The position numbers and the translations under genes were made by a program. The notes beneath the pieces were generated by a model. It made no database searches. It was not told where the DNA came from and saw nothing but the letters and a program-made list of their open reading frames with translations. DNA of 64,000 nucleotides from Anthropogastromicrobium sp963652495 (GTDB lineage Bacteria > Bacillota > Clostridia > Lachnospirales > Lachnospiraceae). Position 1 is the first letter of the stretch, and every line of letters starts with the position of its first letter. The stretch is taken from contig CAVJTU010000006.1 of assembly GCA_963652495.1 (NCBI GenBank), positions 5,337 through 69,336 of the forward strand, in the 5' to 3' direction. Below are positions 35,731-43,325 of this stretch, piece after piece.

Positions 35731-36729
35731 ATGAGACCAGAATATCATAAATTAATCATGGCAGACAGCGCCTTGGCGGCCATCGCACTTCTTGTTTTCT
35801 TTGTGTGGGGCTGGCAGGCGGCTGTCTGCATTCTTTTTTCAGCACTTGTGTTGTCGGGCGTGTTTGTATCCGAGATTCGGCGGCGTGAAAAACAGGCAAA
35901 CAGGCTCTCTGATGAGATTGATCGCATCCTTTACGGGGAGGAGCACTGGAATCTGGACGATTACAGTGAGGGGGAGCTTGCCATCTTGCAGGACAAAGTG
36001 CGTAAGCTTGTCATTCGCCTGCGGGAGCAGGCAGACCAGCTTCAAAAGGAAAAGAATTTTCAGGCGCAGATGATGACAGACATCTCTCATCAGTTAAAGA
36101 CACCGCTCACCGCCATGCGTCTGATGATCAGCAGCATTCGTAAGCTTGAGGACAGCGGAGAGGACGCGGTGCGCCAGCGAGAGCGGCGCCTTACCGAGAT
36201 GCAGCAGCTTGTCGACCGTGTGGATTCGCTTGTTGTGGTGCTTTTAAAGATGGCAAAGCTCGATTCCGGTACGGCCGTTCTCCAGAAAGAGAAGATTCCT
36301 ATTAAAAAATTGATTTTGCACAGTGCAGAGCCGCTTGCAATATCCATGGATCTTCATGGTGTAGAGCTGTGTTTGGATGGAAATGACACCGACAGTTTTA
36401 TCGGTGATTTTAGTTGGAGTGCAGAGGCCATCACCAATATTTTGAAAAATGGAATCGAGCATATGGAAAATGGTGGCCATCTGTATGTGAGTTGGCGCGA
36501 GACACCGGTTTACAGTGAGATCGTGATTGTGGATGAGGGAAGCGGCATCAGTGAAGAGGATTTACCGCATGTTTTTGAGCGCTTTTATCGGGGCAGTGCG
36601 GCACGTCACAGCGGATTCGGGGTCGGCATGTCCATGGCGCAGAGCATTTTTTTACGGCAGAATGGAGGGATTAAGGCGCAGAACCGCAGAGAGGGCGGCG
36701 CAGAATTTATCATTCATGTGCGCAAGTGA
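35731..36729 (+). CDS. Sensor histidine kinase with very short extracellular loop
   Basis: A 332-residue kinase. Two adjacent helices (MADSALAAIALLVFFVWGW and AAVCILFSALVLSGVFV) are joined by only a few residues. The H-box is DISHQLKTPLTAM with His120, the N-box is NILKNGIEHM, and the ATP lid region is VDEGSGISEEDL to GFGVGMSMAQ. Kinases with almost no sensor domain, such as BceS, usually sense through a partner ABC transporter. The ABC genes directly downstream fit that model, although this is inference. Confidence 0.92.
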   Translation: MRPEYHKLIMADSALAAIALLVFFVWGWQAAVCILFSALVLSGVFVSEIRRREKQANRLSDEIDRILYGEEHWNLDDYSEGELAILQDKVRKLVIRLREQADQLQKEKNFQAQMMTDISHQLKTPLTAMRLMISSIRKLEDSGEDAVRQRERRLTEMQQLVDRVDSLVVVLLKMAKLDSGTAVLQKEKIPIKKLILHSAEPLAISMDLHGVELCLDGNDTDSFIGDFSWSAEAITNILKNGIEHMENGGHLYVSWRETPVYSEIVIVDEGSGISEEDLPHVFERFYRGSAARHSGFGVGMSMAQSIFLRQNGGIKAQNRREGGAEFIIHVRK

Positions 36730-36777
36730 GGCATGGCTCCCGGAAAGTTACGAAAAGCCCATCGGCGTAATGGTTTC

Positions 36778-36862
36778 GTCGGCGTCACTTTTCAGCGATG
36801 CCCACTACGCAATTTATTGTGATACTGTATTTTGAGCAGCTCGCTTCAACGTTCCGCCTCGT
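36778..36862 (-). repeat. Dispersed intergenic repeat, copy D (inverted relative to copy B)
   Basis: The reverse complement of 36778-36862 matches 4473-4557 over 85 bp without gaps, with about seven differences counted by eye. It lies between the kinase gene and the ABC ATPase gene of one apparent operon. The shared block includes GAGCTGCTCAAAATACAGTA and GCATCGCTGAAAAGTGACGC. Confidence 0.85.
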
Positions 36863-36922
36863 GAAAGCCATTCGCCTCAGGGCTTTGCCACGAAGTATTG
36901 GCTTGCCTTGTAAATTGCAATA

Positions 36923-36964
36923 GTGACAAAACTGTCACCAAAAAGTAAGTGAGTTGTCACTTAC
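36923..36964 (+). promoter_or_regulatory. Tandem inverted repeats, candidate response-regulator sites
   Basis: GTGACA-AAAC-TGTCAC (36923-36938) is followed by GTAAGTGA-GTTG-TCACTTAC (36945-36964). The TGTCAC half recurs with a 22-bp step (36933 and 36955), two helical turns apart. A -10-like TATTGT (36971-36976) follows without a good -35, which is typical of activator-dependent promoters. The ABC ATPase start is 53 bp downstream. Confidence 0.6.
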
Positions 36965-37016
36965 AGCGTGTATTGTAACAACTGAAAACAAAGATTGGAA
37001 ATCAGGAGGGACGAGA

Positions 37017-37697
37017 ATGGAAATTTTGCGGGTATCACATTTGTGTAAGACATACGGAAAGGGTGAGAACGAGGTCAGAGCGCTCGACGATGTGTCTTTT
37101 GCAATCGAAAAGGGAGAGTTCGTGGCTATCATTGGCACATCCGGCTCTGGAAAATCCACGCTAATGCACATTTTAGGCGGTGTGGATCGTCCAGATAGTG
37201 GAAGTGTGTACATGGATGGACAGGATATTTACAAGCAAAATGATGAGCAGCTGGCGATTTTTCGGCGCAGGCAGGTGGGGCTAATTTACCAGTTTTATAA
37301 CCTAATTCCTGTGCTGGATGCAGTCGAAAATATGACACTCCCGGCGCTTCTTGATGGCCGAAAGGTGGAAAAGGCGCGCATTGATCAGATGATAAAGGAT
37401 CTTGGCTTAAAGGGACGTGAGCATCATCTGCCCAATCAGCTCTCCGGTGGCCAACAACAGCGTGTCTCGATTGGGCGTGCATTAATCAATTCGCCAACGG
37501 TCATTTTAGCGGATGAGCCGACTGGAAATTTGGATTCGAAGAACAGTCAGGAAATCATGAATTTGCTTCGAGTGTCGAATGAAAAATATCATCAGACCTT
37601 GATTGTTATTACGCATGATGAGGAGATTGCAAATCAGGCAAAGCATTTAATTCGCATCGAGGACGGGCGGATTTGCAGAGATGAGGTGATCCGCTGA
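37017..37697 (+). CDS. ABC transporter ATPase of the MacB/LolD/BceA type
   Basis: A 226-residue ATPase. Walker A is GTSGSGKST, the Q-loop is GLIYQFYNLIPVL, the signature LSGGQQQRVSIGRAL, and Walker B ILADEPTGNLDS. The sequence VYMDGQDIYK and the length fit the MacB/LolD subfamily, which powers FtsX-type permeases. The ATG at 37017 has AGGAGG 6 nt upstream. The permease start overlaps its stop by one base. Confidence 0.94.
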   Translation: MEILRVSHLCKTYGKGENEVRALDDVSFAIEKGEFVAIIGTSGSGKSTLMHILGGVDRPDSGSVYMDGQDIYKQNDEQLAIFRRRQVGLIYQFYNLIPVLDAVENMTLPALLDGRKVEKARIDQMIKDLGLKGREHHLPNQLSGGQQQRVSIGRALINSPTVILADEPTGNLDSKNSQEIMNLLRVSNEKYHQTLIVITHDEEIANQAKHLIRIEDGRICRDEVIR

Positions 37698-40459
37698 TGA
37701 AGATTTTATTTTTGTATACAAAGCGGATGTTAGCGGCAAACAAGGCAAGAACAGCGGTCACATTTGCAGGAATTGTGCTGTCATTTGCGCTGCTGACAGC
37801 AGTACTTACGGGAACTTCGAGTCTATTTCATTTTTTTAGTGAATATATGAAGCTGCGCGACGGCGATTATTACGGCGTGATTTATAACTGCGACGAGGAA
37901 GACGAGGCGCGTTTGGCGCAGTCTGGGGAAGTGACGCAGAGCTGTCGCATGGGCATTGTTGGCGTTGCCGAGAAGAATTTTGATATTGAACACGAACTGT
38001 CGCTACCAAATAGGAATTATGTGATGATCGGAAACGTGGATACAGACTTTTTTGATACGATGGGCGTAAGGCTGATTGAGGGATGTCTGCCGGAAAATGA
38101 CAGCGAGATCATTATTCCCCAAATGATGACAACAGCCGGAAAAGAATTTCACGTTGGTGATACGATCACCTGGCAGATTGGGGAGCGTATCGGGTCAGAT
38201 GGCAGAATTATCCAGCATCAGGAACAAAGACGCGAAGATCGAAGCAGTGAGGATGGTTGTGAAAAAGAGACGATACAGGTAGAACAGACAAAAACTTACA
38301 CGATTGTCGGAATCAGCACAGATCCCGGTTATCAAATGTTTGCAGAGCCTTGCTATCTTGTGCTGACAACAGGGGTACAGACAGCGACTTCTGATATTTA
38401 TTTAAAAACGAAAAATATTGATGATACCAGCGCCTTTATCGCAGAAAATTTTGGCGATCACCAGTCAAAGATGAATGAGACACTGTTGCGTTATTTTGGA
38501 CAAGGTGTTTCCAATATTCGCTATATGTTATTCGGTATGTGCGCGGTGTTAATGGTGGTGGTTGCGATTGCGAGCATTGCATTGATTTATAATTCATTTT
38601 CGATTTCATTAACTGAGCGCACACGTCAGTTTGGACTGTTTAAATCCATCGGTGCTACGCGTTTTCAGGTTATCGTGAGTGTCTTTCTGGAAGCGGGCTT
38701 TCTGGCAGTATCAGCGATTCCAGCAGGACTATTCGTTGGCTGTGTTGGTGTAAGCTGTGTATTTCGGCTTTTAAAGAACAATTTTGATGCGATGATGATG
38801 AATTCAAATGGAATTGCATATGTAGGAAGTATTTCGATGACTTTTTATACGCAAGTCTGGTATCTGGTGGTTGCAGCTGTGTCAGGTATCATCACTATTT
38901 TGATTGCAGCGATGGTGCCAGCTATGCGCGCTGGACGAATTTCTCCGATTGAGGCGATTCGCCAGACAAACGATATCAAGGATCCGAAATTTGCAAGGAA
39001 TATCCGTGGACGCGGTGTCTTAGGAACATTGTTTGGTGTGGGCGGATTGATTGCACACCGCAACGCAGAGCGCAATCGAAAAGCATACCGTGCTATCAGT
39101 TTTTCACTGGCGATCTGTCTGTTTTTGTTTCTTGGTGGAAGCGGATTTATCTACTATATGCGGCTGAGCATGAAGGGATTGAATGTTCCTTATTATTATA
39201 ATTATCATATTCAGTTTAATGATATTTATAATGATACATTTGATCCAGAGTATCTCACATCGAAATTTCGAGAGAACCTTGTTGATCAGCTAAGAACATC
39301 GTCGAGTATTACGGATATCGCTTTTGTTCGCAAGGTTAATTTGCAGATTACGATGGATGAAAGCAATTTGACGGATGTAGGAAAACTTGCTGTAGGGGAA
39401 TATATTGTGGATGGTCAGATGAATTATCGCGATCAAATTTATTTTGTGGAAGATACGCAGTATGAGGTCTATTTGAAGCAGCTCGGTCTGAACCCAGAGG
39501 AATATTTGAGGGCTGAAAAACCAAAGCTGTTGATTTTAAATTCTGTAAAAGGAGCAGCTGATTTTGATGATGGACGAAGACGGTTTTATGAGGGAGCGAT
39601 GTTTCAAGACAGCAGTGAGCTGACTGAAATTTCGATTATAGGGGAAAAGAAAATTGGGGATGCCTCATATTGCTATCCAGACTCTGAGGATTCAAGTATG
39701 ATGATCTATTTGGTGGGAGATGGTAAGACTGCACAGTCAGACGATGATTTTAAAAAGTTTAAGGTTCCAGTGGAAGAGTCCATCGCAAAGCTCCAATTTG
39801 AAATAGGAGAGACGGTAACGGCAGAGGATTATCCATACTGGGCATGGGCAGGAAGTTGGGGATTGGTGTTGCCGCTCAGTGCTTATCAGGAAGACTTGTT
39901 TATTACGCCGAATATTCAGGACTATGCGTATGTGAAAACGGTTGATTCCGAGCGCGCATTAGAACTTATGCTAGAGTTAAGAAATGAGTACGAGGAATCG
40001 TTTGATATTGGAATGCCGTCACAAACTGACCAGTATGAGGCAAACATGGTTCGCATTGTTAATGTGTGTCTGATTTGCTTTCTCGTTCTGATCGTCCTGA
40101 TTTCACTGGCGAACATTGCAAATACAATCACGACAGCAGTGCGGCTTCGCACAAGAGAATATGCATTGATCAAGGCAGCTGGCTGCAGTAAGCATACATT
40201 CTTACGAATGATTTTTGCGGAGAATCTAAGCTATACGTTTCGGGGCTTTGTGATCGGAGGGCTGATGGGAGGTCTGGCAAACTATAAGTCCTATTCTTAT
40301 TTAAAGGATATGATCTATACAAACGAGATTATTCCGATTTATTTGTATGCAGTTGGTGCGGCTGCGTTTGTGCTCGTGATGATTTTTTCCACGATTTATA
40401 CGTGGCGAAAGGCAAGGAAAGGCAATATCTGCGAGGAACTGCGGCAGGAGGCAGTGTAG
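37697..40459 (+). CDS. FtsX/MacB-type ABC permease with two large extracytoplasmic domains
   Basis: A 920-residue permease. TM1 (about 17-40), a first extracytoplasmic domain (about 40-270), three helices (about 275-405) and a fifth helix (about 465-487) are followed by a second large domain (about 490-775) and three final helices. FtsX-type sequences are SFSISLTERTRQFGLFKSIGATRFQ and TTAVRLRTREYALIKAAGCSKHTF. This eight-helix layout with two domains differs from BceB, which has ten helices and one large domain. Likely roles are antimicrobial peptide resistance or envelope lipoprotein/peptide handling, with signalling to the adjacent kinase. Confidence 0.9.
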   Translation: MKILFLYTKRMLAANKARTAVTFAGIVLSFALLTAVLTGTSSLFHFFSEYMKLRDGDYYGVIYNCDEEDEARLAQSGEVTQSCRMGIVGVAEKNFDIEHELSLPNRNYVMIGNVDTDFFDTMGVRLIEGCLPENDSEIIIPQMMTTAGKEFHVGDTITWQIGERIGSDGRIIQHQEQRREDRSSEDGCEKETIQVEQTKTYTIVGISTDPGYQMFAEPCYLVLTTGVQTATSDIYLKTKNIDDTSAFIAENFGDHQSKMNETLLRYFGQGVSNIRYMLFGMCAVLMVVVAIASIALIYNSFSISLTERTRQFGLFKSIGATRFQVIVSVFLEAGFLAVSAIPAGLFVGCVGVSCVFRLLKNNFDAMMMNSNGIAYVGSISMTFYTQVWYLVVAAVSGIITILIAAMVPAMRAGRISPIEAIRQTNDIKDPKFARNIRGRGVLGTLFGVGGLIAHRNAERNRKAYRAISFSLAICLFLFLGGSGFIYYMRLSMKGLNVPYYYNYHIQFNDIYNDTFDPEYLTSKFRENLVDQLRTSSSITDIAFVRKVNLQITMDESNLTDVGKLAVGEYIVDGQMNYRDQIYFVEDTQYEVYLKQLGLNPEEYLRAEKPKLLILNSVKGAADFDDGRRRFYEGAMFQDSSELTEISIIGEKKIGDASYCYPDSEDSSMMIYLVGDGKTAQSDDDFKKFKVPVEESIAKLQFEIGETVTAEDYPYWAWAGSWGLVLPLSAYQEDLFITPNIQDYAYVKTVDSERALELMLELRNEYEESFDIGMPSQTDQYEANMVRIVNVCLICFLVLIVLISLANIANTITTAVRLRTREYALIKAAGCSKHTFLRMIFAENLSYTFRGFVIGGLMGGLANYKSYSYLKDMIYTNEIIPIYLYAVGAAAFVLVMIFSTIYTWRKARKGNICEELRQEAV

Positions 40460-40496
40460 AAAAAATAGGGTTTTAAGAAATAATAAAGAAATACTC

Positions 40497-40525
40497 TTGA
40501 TATTTTATTTATTTTAGCGCATAAT
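40497..40525 (+). promoter_or_regulatory. Promoter of the toxin-antitoxin pair
   Basis: TTGATA (40497-40502) and CATAAT (40520-40525) are spaced by 17 bp, about 33 bp before the antitoxin ATG. Confidence 0.55.
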
Positions 40526-40558
40526 ATAAATAGAATGATAAAGGAAGGAGTATTTAAT

Positions 40559-40825
40559 ATGGCACAGATAGTAAATGTTAATTTTAAAATGGATGCAGAA
40601 GATAAAAGGCGAATGGAAAGTGCTTGCGCAGGAATGGGACTGAGTATGAGTGCAGCCTTTACCATCTTTGCGAAGAAGGTTGGAAGGGAACGACGTATAC
40701 CGTTTGAAGTTTCTGCACCAGATCCATTTTACGATGAAAACAATATTCGTTACTTGGAAAATAAAATGGCAGATTACAAGGCTGGCAAGCTTAAAATGGC
40801 AGAGCACGAGTTGATTGAGGAGTAA
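40559..40825 (+). CDS. RelB/DinJ-family antitoxin
   Basis: An 88-residue antitoxin. The ribbon-helix-helix N terminus is IVNVNFKMDAEDKRRMESACAGMGLSMSAAFTIFAKKV, and a charged C-terminal tail (about 55-88) would wrap the toxin. The ATG at 40559 has AAGGAAGGAG upstream; the frame extends eight codons further without a good site. The toxin gene follows after 4 bp. Such antitoxins also repress their own promoter. Confidence 0.9.
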   Translation: MAQIVNVNFKMDAEDKRRMESACAGMGLSMSAAFTIFAKKVGRERRIPFEVSAPDPFYDENNIRYLENKMADYKAGKLKMAEHELIEE

Positions 40826-40829
40826 AGTA

Positions 40830-41093
40830 ATGAAATTATCACAATGGGATTTTGATGGGTGGGAAGATTATCTCTACTGGCAAGTAGAGAATAAGAAAAA
40901 TCTGAAACGAATTAATCAGCTTATTAAGGATATCGAACGTCATCCATTTGAAGGGATTGGAAAGCCGGAACCTTTAAAAGGTAATCTTACGGGGCTTTGG
41001 AGTAGACGTATTGACGAAGAACATAGGATTGTGTATCTGGTTGAGGATGACAATATTCTGATTTTGGCATGTAGAGGACACTACAATAGCTAA
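40830..41093 (+). CDS. Txe/YoeB-family mRNA interferase toxin
   Basis: An 87-residue RelE-superfamily toxin close to YoeB. It has WEDYLYWQVENKKNLKRIN, then HPFEGIGKPEPLKGNLTGLWSRRI and the terminal RGHYNS. The residues equivalent to YoeB Glu46, Arg65, His83 and Tyr84 are all present, so it should cut mRNA on the ribosome. The ATG at 40830 follows GAGGAG at 7 nt. It is paired with a DinJ/RelB antitoxin and not the YefM/Axe type usual for this toxin. Confidence 0.92.
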   Translation: MKLSQWDFDGWEDYLYWQVENKKNLKRINQLIKDIERHPFEGIGKPEPLKGNLTGLWSRRIDEEHRIVYLVEDDNILILACRGHYNS

Positions 41094-41423
41094 GAGGCAG
41101 TGTAGTGTCAGTAAAAATGGCTTTTTTTAGTGGGTACATGGATCAAATTAAATCGCCCGCAAGAGTTAGAACAAGAATCTAACGCTTGCGGGTATGTTAA
41201 AGAAATTACTTTTTAACTAAGATAAACAAAGCCTTTTTTATAAGAAATATTCCACTACATACAATTGATGGCATCTTCGTGAAGACTCCTTTGTTTTCGC
41301 AGGCAGAAATTTAACCGAATCAAGCAAGTTCCCTGCGAAGCAGCTATTCGGTGTAGAGCTACGTAGCGAAGCGGATTGCGAATGTACGCTTTGACTACCG
41401 TGTTGTCTTTGAAGATTTGCTAT
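41094..41423. other. Structured intergenic region between the toxin gene and the convergent AAA+ gene
   Basis: This 330-bp gap has no credible gene. It holds a strong inverted repeat at 41156-41193. At 41296-41351 TTCGCAGG/CCTGCGAA (41296-41303, 41332-41339) and ACCGAAT/ATTCGGT compete for the same sequence. Nothing similar was found elsewhere in the window. Confidence 0.5.
41156..41193. terminator. Inverted repeat after the toxin gene, probable terminator
   Basis: CCCGCAAGAGTTAGA pairs with TCTAACGCTTGCGGG (14 of 15 positions). It lies about 65 bp after the toxin stop in a convergent gap. Only short T-runs are near, so termination is likely but not certain. Confidence 0.6.
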
Positions 41424-42914
41424 TTATGCAAACAGCGCATTCACCATTGCAACGTCAAAGACAACACTCTTCACTTTGTTGACCTCGATGCGATACAGTG
41501 CGTTTGCAGCGATATGCTCTGCTGCCTGCTCCAGATCACGGATACCGGTTGTATGCGCATAAAGATCAACGACAGCCTCAACTGCTTTTGGTGTGACGAT
41601 GCACTCTCCCTCGCGAAGACCCATGCGGCGCAATACCTTCGGCAATGCGAAGCGTGTGAAAATAATCTTTTTTTCCTCCTTTGTGTAATCAGGGATGTCG
41701 ATTACGGCAAAACGGGACATAAGCGGTGCGCTGATCTGCTCCTTGTTGTTGGCAGTTGCGATTGGATAAACACCGCCTGTCGGAACCATACACTCCATGT
41801 AGTTATCGGTAAATCCGAGGTTATCAAGAAGTGTCAGAAGCACATCGGCCGGATTGCCGCTGCCTTTGCTGGATGCCGCCTTATCGAGCTCGTTAATGAT
41901 AAAAACAAGATTGGATTCACGCGCTGCAGAAAATGCTTCCATGATGATGCCCGGCTTTGCGTTTGCATAGATACGGGAACTGCCGGTCAACTGCTCTGGG
42001 TCGTTGATGGAACTCATATCAAGTGTAGTCCACGGCAGTTTCAGGATTCGGGCAACTGCATAAGCAATCTGAGATTTTCCGGTACCGGCCGGTCCGACAA
42101 GCAGCAGACCATATGCAGGAAGCGTGTGGGTACGGTTGATTTGAATAATTGTTTCGATGATTCTTTGCTTTACGCGCTCCATGCCATACAATTCTTCATC
42201 CAGTACCTGACGGGCATATGCCGGATCAATTGCCTCAAAATAATTGCTCTTCCACTGGATATTCATCATAATAGAAAGCGCACGCTGCGCATGACGCTTC
42301 TCCTCTGGGGAAACCTCGTGAGAACGCGCTACTGCCAGATTTCGTCTTGCCCAAAGACGGATATTGTCCGGAAGCGTTTTCCCGGCACAGGTCAAAAAGT
42401 CCGTGATGCTCTGAAGGCTGGTGATCTTCATATCGTCGCCGAGTTCCTCTTTGTCCTCGTCTTCAATTTCCTCTGCCGGTGCGTCACTTGCAAGCAGACG
42501 GTCAATCATAAATTGTAAAAAGCCATCCTCTGCGGAAAGCTTTGTGCCGCCGCCAAATGCAATCTCGCGAATCTTATAAACGGCATACCCTTCGGCTGTA
42601 TTCTTGCCAGACAGACGCACATTGATATGGTTATCGCCCAGCCAGCGCACCAACCCTACAAAACGGGCGTCCACCTTCAGAATATCGGCAGTGTACGATT
42701 CCTTTGAATCTTCCTCCTTAAACTCAAATGCAGTTCTTTTTGTCGGATTGGTAAAAAATCCGGCAGAATGATGCGCATGCTCTTTGTCTTTATTATCCAG
42801 AATCAGAATCGGATGCTCCGATGTGGAAACCTCTTCGTTGGAGCGAAAAATCGTATAGGTGCATTCCGGATTGACCTTCTCTTCTGTCTGGTTACTGAAA
42901 TCAAAAACTCTCAT
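41424..42914 (-). CDS. Lon-like AAA+ ATPase lacking a protease domain
   Basis: A 496-residue protein. The N-terminal half (about 1-235) is not recognised as a Lon substrate domain. The C-terminal half is a Lon-type AAA+ module: YGMERVKQRIIETIIQ, Walker A GPAGTGKS (274-281), PEQLTGSSRIY, and sensor-1 PIATANN. The second-region helices end IRDLEQAAEHIAANAL. Walker B reads FIINELDKA, with Asn341 replacing the usual Asp and Glu342 kept. The chain stops where the Ser/Lys protease domain would begin. The ATG at 42914 has GAGGGA 6 nt upstream and is preferred over an upstream ATG. A non-proteolytic remodelling role is inferred; no partner is evident. Confidence 0.8.
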   Translation of the reverse strand: MRVFDFSNQTEEKVNPECTYTIFRSNEEVSTSEHPILILDNKDKEHAHHSAGFFTNPTKRTAFEFKEEDSKESYTADILKVDARFVGLVRWLGDNHINVRLSGKNTAEGYAVYKIREIAFGGGTKLSAEDGFLQFMIDRLLASDAPAEEIEDEDKEELGDDMKITSLQSITDFLTCAGKTLPDNIRLWARRNLAVARSHEVSPEEKRHAQRALSIMMNIQWKSNYFEAIDPAYARQVLDEELYGMERVKQRIIETIIQINRTHTLPAYGLLLVGPAGTGKSQIAYAVARILKLPWTTLDMSSINDPEQLTGSSRIYANAKPGIIMEAFSAARESNLVFIINELDKAASSKGSGNPADVLLTLLDNLGFTDNYMECMVPTGGVYPIATANNKEQISAPLMSRFAVIDIPDYTKEEKKIIFTRFALPKVLRRMGLREGECIVTPKAVEAVVDLYAHTTGIRDLEQAAEHIAANALYRIEVNKVKSVVFDVAMVNALFA

Positions 42915-43033
42915 TTTTTCCCTCACTTGCTCAATGTCGTTGCTGATGATTCCATGCGGCAGTCTATGTGCTGCTTGTATTCTATATGTTGCATGCAATG
43001 CATCCGACTGCCTGCTGGATTCGTCATAGTTTC

Positions 43034-43062
43034 AGTATAACGCATCTGCACACTTCGGTCAA
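43034..43062 (-). promoter_or_regulatory. Promoter of the AAA+ ATPase gene
   Basis: On the minus strand TTGACC (43062-43057) and TATACT (43039-43034) have a 17-bp spacer, giving a leader of about 115 nt. Confidence 0.65.
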
Positions 43063-43145
43063 TTACAAAACATAGCAAAGTATTCATACCATGATGTTTG
43101 ATACCAGAGCACTTTTGGTGCTCAAAAAGCAGAAGAACAATGTGC

Positions 43146-43174
43146 TTGCAAAAGAAATAGCTGTGATATACAAT
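43146..43174 (+). promoter_or_regulatory. Promoter of the peptidase cluster
   Basis: TTGCAA (43146-43151) and TACAAT (43169-43174) have a 17-bp spacer, about 150 nt before the M61-like gene. Confidence 0.6.
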
Positions 43175-43325
43175 GTGTAAAAGAACCGTGGGACACACGG
43201 GGGCAGCCTGTTGACAGAGTTGGAGAGATCCGGCTTGAGCAGGAAACTTCTACCTCAGTCGAAGCATCTTTCAGCAAACGAAGCTTCGTCAGGTGGCGGG
43301 AGCGTGTTACGAAGGGAGACAGAAG

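Larger units (their letters stand above)
42915..43325. other. Divergent promoter region between the AAA+ gene and the peptidase cluster
   Basis: This 411-bp gap contains one good promoter in each direction (43034-43062 minus, 43146-43174 plus). Between them is a small palindrome GAGCAC-TTTTG-GTGCTC (43107-43123) that could be a shared operator. Short ORFs here have no family features. Confidence 0.6.

Noticed and set aside
41376..42518. 380-residue plus-strand ORF opposite the AAA+ gene
   Set aside because: It is a Cys/His/Leu-rich shadow of the minus-strand AAA+ coding sequence, with no family motif and no ribosome-binding site.
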